Below, one piece after another: positions 57,756-64,000 of a stretch of 64,000 bases of DNA (position 1 is the stretch's first letter; every line of letters begins with the position of its first letter). The notes under the pieces are model-generated. The model was not told the DNA's origin. It saw only the letters and a program-made list of their open reading frames with translations, and made no database searches. The position numbers and the translations under genes are program-made. Source of the stretch: Marinilactibacillus psychrotolerans (GTDB taxonomy: Bacteria; Bacillota; Bacilli; Lactobacillales; Carnobacteriaceae_A); the NCBI RefSeq assembly GCF_900101525.1, contig NZ_FMZD01000009.1, forward strand, positions 37,975 to 101,974, given 5' to 3'.

Positions 57756-58304
57756 TTATAATCCAACATTTTTTAAAAGCGCTACAGATGCAGCAGATAA
57801 AACAAGCCCAATTACTAACCACGCTACTTGAACAATTGTAATAGCCTTTTTGACATGCTGTTCTTTTTCTTCACCTGAGAAATAGAAAAATAAGAATAGT
57901 CCTGTTGTCAGAATACTCACGATAGATGATGCGATTAAATTCGCATCCATATTAAGCTGTTGCAACAAAGTATTCATAATCGTTCCGATTGCACTAGAGT
58001 AAAATAAAGCTGACCAGATATCATATTTATAAACATTTTCTTCTTTAGAGATCCATTGGGTAGGGAATTTTGTAAAAGCATACTGTATACTTAAAACGAT
58101 AATTGCTCCTATCGCTCCAAATACACTTCCAACAGCAGCTCCCCCAAAGAGCAATGCTCCTGAATTGCCTTCAAGTTCGCCTAGATCCGTTGTATCCATC
58201 GTAAAAGCATTAAACAGCGTAACTCCTATAATAACAACGACAAAAACCGCCAGTGCTTTCCATGGAAAACCTTTATTTTCATTTACTTCTACTTCTTCAT
58301 TCAT
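57756..58304 (-). CDS. YIP1-like membrane protein, copy 2
   Basis: 182 aa, about five hydrophobic segments. It shares LSIQYAFTKFPTQWISKEEN and VYKYDIW.ALFYS with the upstream copy, so the two are tandem duplicates. Similar membrane proteins precede HlyD-ATPase-permease genes in bacteriocin-immunity operons. It may be a subunit or regulator of the pump. Position: 20 bp before the adaptor gene. Confidence 0.72.
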   Translation of the reverse strand: MNEEVEVNENKGFPWKALAVFVVVIIGVTLFNAFTMDTTDLGELEGNSGALLFGGAAVGSVFGAIGAIIVLSIQYAFTKFPTQWISKEENVYKYDIWSALFYSSAIGTIMNTLLQQLNMDANLIASSIVSILTTGLFLFFYFSGEEKEQHVKKAITIVQVAWLVIGLVLSAASVALLKNVGL

Positions 58305-58327
58305 TTTTTATCCCTCTTTTTTATAAT

Positions 58328-58858
58328 TTAATTACTACTACTAAACATTGTTGATACTACATTCAAGATGAGTCCTAATATTAACCAAGCTACTTGGACA
58401 ATGGTAATGACTTTTTTAATATGTTTTTCCTTCTCTTCTCCTGAATAATAAAATAACAAGAAAAGACCCGTCGTTATAAAACTGACCACTGCTAATGAAA
58501 CTAAGTTGTCTTGATAATCAAAAAATTGCAGTAACAAGTTCAGCACTATCCCTATAGCGCCAGAATAAAATAAAGCTTCCCAGATATCATATTTATAAAC
58601 ATTTTCTTCTTTAGAAATCCATTGGGTGGGAAACTTTGTGAAAGCGTATTGTATACTTAAAACAATAATTGCAGCGATGACCGAAATGATAATTCCTATT
58701 ATTCCACTTAAAAATAGTCCTTCTGGATTTAGTTTGTTTCCTTCTAGACTTTCTGCAGCGATTATATATGTTCTTAATAATTCCGATCCTATGACAACCA
58801 CAGCATAAACTATCATAGCGATCCACGGAAACTTCTTCTCTTTTATTTCTTCATTCAC
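58328..58858 (-). CDS. YIP1-like membrane protein, copy 1
   Basis: 176 aa, five hydrophobic segments, same central block as copy 2 and similar ends (KHIKKVITIVQVAWLILGL). Starts with GTG after GGAGGTGAAAAG. First gene of the efflux operon, with a good promoter about 80 bp upstream. Tandem duplication suggests the two copies form a heteromer or recognise different ligands. Confidence 0.72.
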   Translation of the reverse strand: MNEEIKEKKFPWIAMIVYAVVVIGSELLRTYIIAAESLEGNKLNPEGLFLSGIIGIIISVIAAIIVLSIQYAFTKFPTQWISKEENVYKYDIWEALFYSGAIGIVLNLLLQFFDYQDNLVSLAVVSFITTGLFLLFYYSGEEKEKHIKKVITIVQVAWLILGLILNVVSTMFSSSN

Positions 58859-58933
58859 CTTTTCACCTCCAATTCTTATATTTCAGAAAAGCAAAAAGGA
58901 AAGCTGTAAATACTAATCTTTTCACTAATTAAT

Positions 58934-58962
58934 ATTGTAACAAACCGATAATTGTATAACAA
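58934..58962 (-). promoter_or_regulatory. Promoter of the MacAB-like operon
   Basis: TTGTTA (58957-58962), 17 bp, TACAAT (58934-58939) on the minus strand. The elements lie in two direct repeats of ATTGTA. The rest of the region up to 59374 has AT-rich sequence, the hairpin repeat at 59085-59110 and an AACTAATTTT/AAAATTAGTT inverted repeat (59257-59288) but no gene. Confidence 0.6.
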
Positions 58963-59084
58963 CATTATTTTTAAAAAACAACTTAGTATAACAGGAAAAT
59001 TTTAACATCAAGATTTTTAAAACATCTCCAAAAAAAAATCAATTTGCTCTTCAAGTATTCATCATACCCTAAAACATATGCTTT

Positions 59085-59110
59085 AGGGGAGCAACGCTCC
59101 GTTGCCCCCT
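59085..59110. repeat. Hairpin repeat, copy 2
   Basis: AGGGGAGCAACG-CT-CCGTTGCCCCCT, the same element as at 52521-52545. It is preceded by a further hairpin CCCTAAA/TTTAGGG (59068-59089). Confidence 0.6.
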
Positions 59111-59374
59111 TGAAATCCCATCTATATCAACAAAAATATATAGTAATTTTCGTAATAAAAACTTTCCCTAAGTAATAAAAATTTAAACTCACTACTAAAA
59201 AACTAATTTTATCTAACGAAATGTAAATATACTTAAATTTAAAAAATGAATTTCAAAACTAATTTTTTACTAAATTCTAAAATTAGTTTGTTATTTCTAT
59301 TATTAGAAATATAACAATTTCCATCTTCAGCTTACTGTTACTTTAATCTTAGCATTTATATGCTTATTAATGAC

Positions 59375-59461
59375 TTAACTTTTGTTATTTTTTGTAACAA
59401 AATAGCCAATTACAACTAATACACAGAATACTAAAACCAAAGTAATGATTTCTCTCAGCAT
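59375..59461 (-). CDS. 28-residue single-helix membrane peptide
   Basis: MLREIITLVLVFCVLVVIGY followed by FVTKNNKS: one helix with charged tail. ATG preceded by GTGAGGTG with normal spacing. 99 bp after the ABC ATPase on the same strand. Candidate immunity, toxin or transporter-regulating micropeptide. Confidence 0.45.
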   Translation of the reverse strand: MLREIITLVLVFCVLVVIGYFVTKNNKS

Positions 59462-59559
59462 CAAAACACCTCACTTATCAAAAGCAATTAGTCTACAATC
59501 CAACCCATAGACCAAGCTATAACACATTCACATCTGATTATTTGTATATTAAATTATCC

Positions 59560-60468
59560 CTACCCATTATTTGTAAAAAATAGTTGCTCTAAATCTGGTT
59601 TTCTTGTTGAAATATCTACTATTTTTAGATCATTTATCTGCAAAATAGAGTGCAGTGCATCATTAATACTCGAAGAAGAACAATCTATTTCCAAAATATT
59701 ATTCTTGATACCAATATTAGATATAAAAGAATGTTCTTGGATTTTCCTTATTAACTCAGAGTTTGAATAGCTCGTTTTATACTGAATCAATAACTTTATA
59801 GTGTTTTCTTTATTTTGCAATAACGAAGCTAGTTTTCCGGATATAGTTAGTTTTCCACCGTCTAATAGTGAAGCTTTATTACATAATTTTTCAATTTCAT
59901 TTAGATTATGAGATGTAAGTAAGATCGTTTTCCCTTCTTGATGAAAATCAGAAAAAAGTTGACGTATATTAATAGCTGATTCTGGATCCACACCTGAAGT
60001 CGGTTCGTCAAAAATCAAAAGTTCTGGATCACCAATCAAAGTTTGAGCTATAGCTAATTTCTTTTTCATACCAAATGAATAGTGTTTAATATCCAGATTG
60101 TTAGGAACTTCGAGGTACACTTTTTCAAGTAATTGGATTATTTGTTGTTTAGATAAATTGATTTTTTTAAGCCTTCCCATATAGTGCAAAAAGTCATAAC
60201 CACTAATATTTCTGTACAACCCCTCTGAATCAGGCATTAAACCGATCTTATTTTTAAACTCATTTACATTAATGTGATCGTAAAATAGGATATCTCCATT
60301 GTCAGTTCTATTTATTCCAGCTATAAGATTAATTAGGGTTGTTTTTCCTGATCCGTTTTTTCCTACTAATCCATAGAAATCATTTTGATCAAGTGTCATA
60401 TTAATATCTTTTAAGACTAGCTTTGAGCCAAAACTTTTTTTCACATGCTTTATATTTAGCAAAGACAT
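59560..60468 (-). CDS. ABC transporter ATP-binding protein (NatA/BcrA type)
   Basis: 302 aa. Walker A GLVGKNGSGKTTLINLI, signature HYSFGMKKKLAIAQTL, Walker B LLIFDEPTSGVDP, H-loop LLTSHNLNEIEKL, and a C-terminal BcrA-like extension (about 210-302). The LSGGQ is the FGMKKK variant seen in lantibiotic-immunity and BcrA proteins. Paired with the permease immediately upstream. Substrate unknown, probably a peptide. Confidence 0.88.
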   Translation of the reverse strand: MSLLNIKHVKKSFGSKLVLKDINMTLDQNDFYGLVGKNGSGKTTLINLIAGINRTDNGDILFYDHINVNEFKNKIGLMPDSEGLYRNISGYDFLHYMGRLKKINLSKQQIIQLLEKVYLEVPNNLDIKHYSFGMKKKLAIAQTLIGDPELLIFDEPTSGVDPESAINIRQLFSDFHQEGKTILLTSHNLNEIEKLCNKASLLDGGKLTISGKLASLLQNKENTIKLLIQYKTSYSNSELIRKIQEHSFISNIGIKNNILEIDCSSSSINDALHSILQINDLKIVDISTRKPDLEQLFFTNNG

Positions 60469-60469
60469 T

Positions 60470-61144
60470 TCATACCTCTTTTCTACTGAAGCTAAATACA
60501 GCTATACTTAAATAAATAATTGAAATGAGTACAGGCACAACTATCAAATAACCGCCTTTTAAGATGTACTCATAGGGAAACAAATACTTAAATGAGCTAT
60601 ACCATTTATCTGACAAGGTTACCCAAAGTCCAGTGATTGGAAACATAATTCCAATGATTAGTCCAATAAAATTAGTCATTGAGGATCTGCTAACTAATAC
60701 TGAAAGTAATATACATAAAGAGATATAATAAGTAACTACGCATATCAGCATGAAAAAAATACTCAAATCAACTTGATTGGTTAAAAATAAAATGACAGTT
60801 ACACTTGTACTAATACAAATGAACCAGAAGAGAAAAATGCCAATAAATTTACCAACTATGAACTGTGGCCTATTGATCTTGGCTAGAACAAATTTTATTG
60901 AGCCAGTTTCTATCTCTGTATTGATGCAATTATTTGACAGAATAGATACAAATAAATACCCTAATATAAAAACTAATAACCTAATACTCGAATAGGCTGC
61001 TGTGATGTCATCACCGCTGCTACCCGCAACATTTGACAAAGTAGATGACATACCATAACTAAATAAAACAAATATTAAAATAATTATGATCGTTCTAATA
61101 CTTTTCAAAATACGTTTTAACTCTTCCAATGCAACTGAAATCAA
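60470..61144 (-). CDS. ABC-2 type transporter permease
   Basis: 224 aa, six hydrophobic segments, no large loops, in the style of ABC-2/NosY or LanE/G permeases. ATPase starts one base after its end. Early part has SIRTIIIILIFVLFSYGMSS. It is the first gene of its unit; the 830 bp before it hold an IS30 relic. Confidence 0.8.
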   Translation of the reverse strand: MISVALEELKRILKSIRTIIIILIFVLFSYGMSSTLSNVAGSSGDDITAAYSSIRLLVFILGYLFVSILSNNCINTEIETGSIKFVLAKINRPQFIVGKFIGIFLFWFICISTSVTVILFLTNQVDLSIFFMLICVVTYYISLCILLSVLVSRSSMTNFIGLIIGIMFPITGLWVTLSDKWYSSFKYLFPYEYILKGGYLIVVPVLISIIYLSIAVFSFSRKEV

Positions 61145-61271
61145 TTAATATTATCCTCTCGATTTAAAACTGGGCTATATATTATATAATTAAATTCTCC
61201 TACTTCTTTGTGACATTTTCTTTTATTACTGGATTTTATAATGAAGTTAGTCGCTTAAGCTAAAATATATA

Positions 61272-61870
61272 AAAAAAACCATGTGAATTTCATGTGCTAT
61301 TGAAGCTATACCAGTAGCTCTCAATAGACAGGATGAATGCACATGATGCAACCTAACCATACCACAGTATCGCATATTGGAAATCATTAACCGTATGCAG
61401 AAAAGCCCAATTTGCAGTTTAAAAGGTGAAAATTATTCTAGCCTTTATATTGCTCGTGTTTTGAATCACGTTCCACAAACAATCAATACTGAAATAAACC
61501 GATGAATGGTGCTCAACTCAAACATCAAAAATAAAACTATAAAATCTATGATTTTTATACAACTGTTATGACCAAGATGCTGGACAAGCAGTTTATAACA
61601 GCTCACGTTTGAACTATGGACCTCGACCAAAATGGACTGACGACAAATTGGTGAGCTATCACTTGTCCTCTAAAATATTCCTTAGATTTCTATTTAAGTC
61701 ATTCCTATGAATCTAACGAGAGAACCAGTATAAGTGTATTCGTCATTTTATTCTCAAAGGCAATCCTATCGATCTAGTTTCTGAATCTCACTGATTACAT
61801 ATCCAACAATAGATGAACAATTATCCCAGAAAATTAATAGATTATAGAATCTTACGTAGCTAACTTGAAG
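61272..61870 (+). mobile_element. Decayed IS30-family element
   Basis: Fragments of IS30 transposase in broken frames: QYRILEIINRMQKSP ... YIARVLNHVPQTINTEINR (61365-61505, matching the RxLxRxPSTISREI helix-turn-helix of IS30) and YDQDAGQAVYNSSRLNYG then RPKWTDDKLV (from 61567; typical SADxAQ..Y..R...GRRPK). Several stops and frame changes; the catalytic C-terminal half is missing. Left end near ACCATGTGAATTTCATGTG. Confidence 0.75.
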
Positions 61871-61976
61871 CTTACATAAGTATGCTTTCAAAAAACAGAA
61901 ATTTTGAATAGAAATATCGAAAGGTTAAGTGCACTTATTATTATCATTCATTATTTATTCAAAATTTATCAAATGA

Positions 61977-62501
61977 TTACATTGTAATAACAAATATAAT
62001 GTTTGCTGTTAATAAAATTAATTTTACTCCCGCTACCATAATGACTTCTTTATTGTCCTTTATATTTACTCTATATAATAAAACAAACATTACATATTCT
62101 AATATAGAAGTTGTGATTGAAAGAGCAAAATAACCGATAGAAAAAAATTCTGATAATAATAAAGACGTTATTGCTGAAAGGCTGGCACTTAATAAGAGAG
62201 TTATAAGGAGATCTCTTTCATGAAAAAATTCTTTTCTCAAGACTAATTGTATGACTATTTTTATAAATAAAAAAGTAACGAATAAAATAATAACATTAAA
62301 TAATACTACTATTATCCCCATAAATAAATTAAATTTAAATGTGTTTATTTCCAATAGATTTTGACTATCTTGTAATAAGTCTTTTAAATAGTCATTAGAA
62401 TTTATTAATTCAAAAAATAATAAAACATTTGTGACTATGAAAGGAATAAAAAAAACTAAAAATAGACTATCATTTTTTTTGATTTCTTTTTTATCCATCA
62501 C
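61977..62501 (-). CDS. Membrane protein of the SpoIIM/ATPase operon
   Basis: 174 aa with five hydrophobic segments (about 15-32, 58-85, 98-120, 125-145, 155-174). No family recognised with confidence; layout resembles the YIP1-like pair at 58 kb. It overlaps the ATPase gene by 11 bp, so it is presumably its membrane partner. In circular-bacteriocin clusters an ATPase is paired with a membrane protein of about this size. Confidence 0.65.
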   Translation of the reverse strand: MMDKKEIKKNDSLFLVFFIPFIVTNVLLFFELINSNDYLKDLLQDSQNLLEINTFKFNLFMGIIVVLFNVIILFVTFLFIKIVIQLVLRKEFFHERDLLITLLLSASLSAITSLLLSEFFSIGYFALSITTSILEYVMFVLLYRVNIKDNKEVIMVAGVKLILLTANIIFVITM

Positions 62502-63102
62502 TAACCAATCTCCCTTCTTTTAACCTTAAAATTTTACTACTATGCTGATATTCCTTATCTATATCATTATGTGAGACAATTAATATACACGCTTTATCCT
62601 GTACTAGCTTTTCACAAATTTCTAAAATCAAATTTCTACTAAAATGATCAATACTTGAAAGTGTCTCATCAAGCACAATAAGATCCCAATAATTTCTTTT
62701 CGCTAATAAAGCACAACCTACTTTTAATTTCATACCTAAAGAAGCTTTTTCAGTAAGAGTACTAACTTGAGTGTCGGTGAAAAGGCTTTCTATAAAATCT
62801 TTTTCCTTATTTGACAAACTCAATCTATGTATACTATATAATAAAGAAATATTTTCCTCTATTGTTAAGTAATTATGGGTTAAACTTTGATCAGTAAGAT
62901 ATAAAATATTTTTAGCTTTATTTTCAAAATTACCCGATGAAAATTGTTCTACAGTAGCTACACTTCTTAATAGCACGCTTTTCCCACTACCGTTATTTCC
63001 CTTCACAAAGTACATACCTTGAGATAGAGACAAAGAAATATGGGTTAATATTATTTCATCCCCATATTTTTTAGTACAGTTATCCATTGATACTAAATTC
63101 AA
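62491..63102 (-). CDS. Short ABC ATPase of a peptide-type transporter
   Basis: 203 aa. Walker A KGNNGSGKSVLLRS, a divergent signature KASLGMKLKVGCAL in place of LSGGQ, Walker B LIVLDETLSSID and H-loop IVSHNDID. Short ATPases of this kind occur in circular and lantibiotic bacteriocin loci. Overlaps both neighbours (4 bp with the SpoIIM-like gene). Confidence 0.8.
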   Translation of the reverse strand: MNLVSMDNCTKKYGDEIILTHISLSLSQGMYFVKGNNGSGKSVLLRSVATVEQFSSGNFENKAKNILYLTDQSLTHNYLTIEENISLLYSIHRLSLSNKEKDFIESLFTDTQVSTLTEKASLGMKLKVGCALLAKRNYWDLIVLDETLSSIDHFSRNLILEICEKLVQDKACILIVSHNDIDKEYQHSSKILRLKEGRLVSDG

Positions 63103-63611
63103 AATGTAATCATCCCTTCTATGATTCCTGCCAGCACCACATTAACAATACTAAATATATATAATTTATAATTTAACTTGATAAAGCAAAACACATCATT
63201 CATATTGAATTTTTTATAAAAAATAAGCATACATTTTAAAGACAAAAAAACATAAAGGATCATATTAGGAAATTCAATAATCCCATGTCTATATAATAAT
63301 AGAAAAGTGTTTTCTCCTCCGTACACATTGATTCCTAACCATACTTGATAAACTAAATTACACAAATCAATAATTATTAATAAGGGGGAAATAAAGAAAA
63401 AAAAGAAATATTGAGAAAAGTTTTTTAAATTATTTATGATTATCTCTATTGCATATCGAGTTCCATACGATGTTTCTGTAATCGCTCCAGTATCTAATTC
63501 TGGGTTTGTAAAGAAAAAGACAAAACTTAAGTATAAAATTAGAGAAAAAAATATTATCGTTATTAAAAATATAAAATAAGATCTATATGTTACTTTATAG
63601 ATAGTAATCAC
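63099..63611 (-). CDS. SpoIIM-like (DUF95) membrane protein
   Basis: 170 aa, about five hydrophobic segments. The HGIIEFP motif (near 110-116) and C-terminal IFSIVNVVLAGIIEGMITF match the DUF95/SpoIIM family (HG..E.P and ..IEA.IT). In circular bacteriocin loci (As-48C, CclC, CirC types) a DUF95 protein is essential for export or head-to-tail ring closure. A GTG at 63611 begins the frame but overlaps its AAGAGGTG site, so the true start may be a few codons downstream at a non-standard codon. Confidence 0.68.
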   Translation of the reverse strand: MITIYKVTYRSYFIFLITIIFFSLILYLSFVFFFTNPELDTGAITETSYGTRYAIEIIINNLKNFSQYFFFFFISPLLIIIDLCNLVYQVWLGINVYGGENTFLLLYRHGIIEFPNMILYVFLSLKCMLIFYKKFNMNDVFCFIKLNYKLYIFSIVNVVLAGIIEGMITF

Positions 63612-63634
63612 CTCTTATTCAAAATTAGTTTTAT

Positions 63635-63763
63635 TTAATAATAAAGTTTTTTTGTGTATGGCAGAATAAATATGTAGAATAGTGCAAGAAAAAATCCATA
63701 ACTCGGGCCAAATAAAATAGCCCATTGCTTCCACCCATACCATTCGCCTAAAATGGAGTTTGA
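63635..63763 (-). pseudogene. C-terminal remnant of a membrane protein, cut by IS21
   Basis: Frame LGEWYGWKQWAILFGPSYGF followed by LALFYIFILPYTKKLYY ends at 63635, 24 bp before the SpoIIM-like gene. Upstream it runs into the IS21-family end. It reads as the last helix of a membrane protein belonging to the same operon. Confidence 0.5.
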
Positions 63764-63801
63764 CTAAGAACTTCAGAAAGGCGTGGGAAAGGATGCTCAC
63801 A

Positions 63802-64000
63802 ATGGACCAAATTTATTCTATCAAAAAAATGAGAAATGAAGAAGGCTATTCTTTAAATAAAATTGTCACGGAAACCGGTTATGATTGGCGTACAGTTAGA
63901 AAATACGCAGATCACGATGTTCTTCCAAAAGAAAAAAACAGTAAAAAGCGCGGAATGATGTATACGAAAGGGTTTGAAGGACAAACCTATGGAGAAATCG
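63802..64000 (+). CDS. istA: IS21-family transposase IstA (partial)
   Basis: First 66 residues of an IS21-type transposase: IYSIKKMRNEEGYSLNKIV, TGYDWRTVRKYA (helix-turn-helix) and MYTKGFEGQTYGEI. ATG at 63802 has AAAGGA eight bases upstream. The gene runs off the window; istB and the catalytic DDE core should follow. The element end is probably near 63750 (TGGAGTTTGAC), from inference only. Confidence 0.88.
   Translation, partial: MDQIYSIKKMRNEEGYSLNKIVTETGYDWRTVRKYADHDVLPKEKNSKKRGMMYTKGFEGQTYGEI

Noticed and set aside
58990..59165. Leaderless bacteriocin gene upstream of the efflux operon
   Set aside because: The only ATG frame there is 12 codons without ribosome site.

Overview
The window is AT-rich, densely packed DNA from a low-GC Gram-positive bacterium of the order Lactobacillales. 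A mannose-type PTS with ManO, phosphoketolase, a bacterial mevalonate pathway (mvaA, thiolase, mvaS), DUF1129 and a BceRSAB module all fit that order. A Carnobacteriaceae-type host is my inference; no marker gene settles the genus. The parB-parA-rsmG block suggests the chromosomal origin is not far away, although dnaA is not in the window.

Layout. 1-5.7 kb: a LevR-type sigma-54 activator (cut by the window start), manO and a IIAB-IIC-IID mannose PTS operon behind a near-perfect -24/-12 promoter. 5.7-14 kb: glycerophosphodiesterase, a short-chain dehydrogenase, phosphoketolase, deoxynucleoside kinase, ogt, a CPBP protease and guaB. 14-19 kb: DUF1129 protein, ychF, DUF951, parB, parA, rsmG. 19-20.6 kb: an undetected 39-residue secreted peptide gene divergent from an Rgg-type regulator, followed by a probable small RNA. 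20.9-28.3 kb: two acetyltransferases, a fumarate-reductase-like flavoprotein, an arsenic operon (arsR-CoA disulfide reductase/rhodanese-acr3) and divergent chrA. 28-40 kb: aldehyde dehydrogenase, PAS-chemotaxis protein, a YkpA/YbiT-type ABC-F protein, BceRS-BceAB, deoC, MerR plus DUF4260 protein. 40-50 kb: tRNA-Val with an odd anticodon loop, mvaA, a MATE pump, the phnDCEE transporter, mscL, thiolase and mvaS.

50-64 kb is a lower-GC accessory island. It holds a secreted protein with a small membrane partner, tiny one-helix proteins, frameshifted remnants, PadR with a HAAS-type membrane protein, a MacAB-like efflux operon with two tandem YIP1-like proteins, a second ABC transporter, an IS30 relic, and a tight SpoIIM-like/ATPase/membrane operon whose upstream gene is cut by an IS21-family element at the right edge. 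The SpoIIM-like protein, ATPase and MacAB-type modules resemble the biosynthesis and immunity modules of circular-bacteriocin loci such as AS-48, carnocyclin A and gassericin A. No structural peptide gene is visible, so this is best read as a decayed or interrupted antimicrobial-peptide locus.

Most promising for new biology: the peptide-Rgg pair at 19.1-20.2 kb, the small RNA after it, and the island at 50-64 kb.
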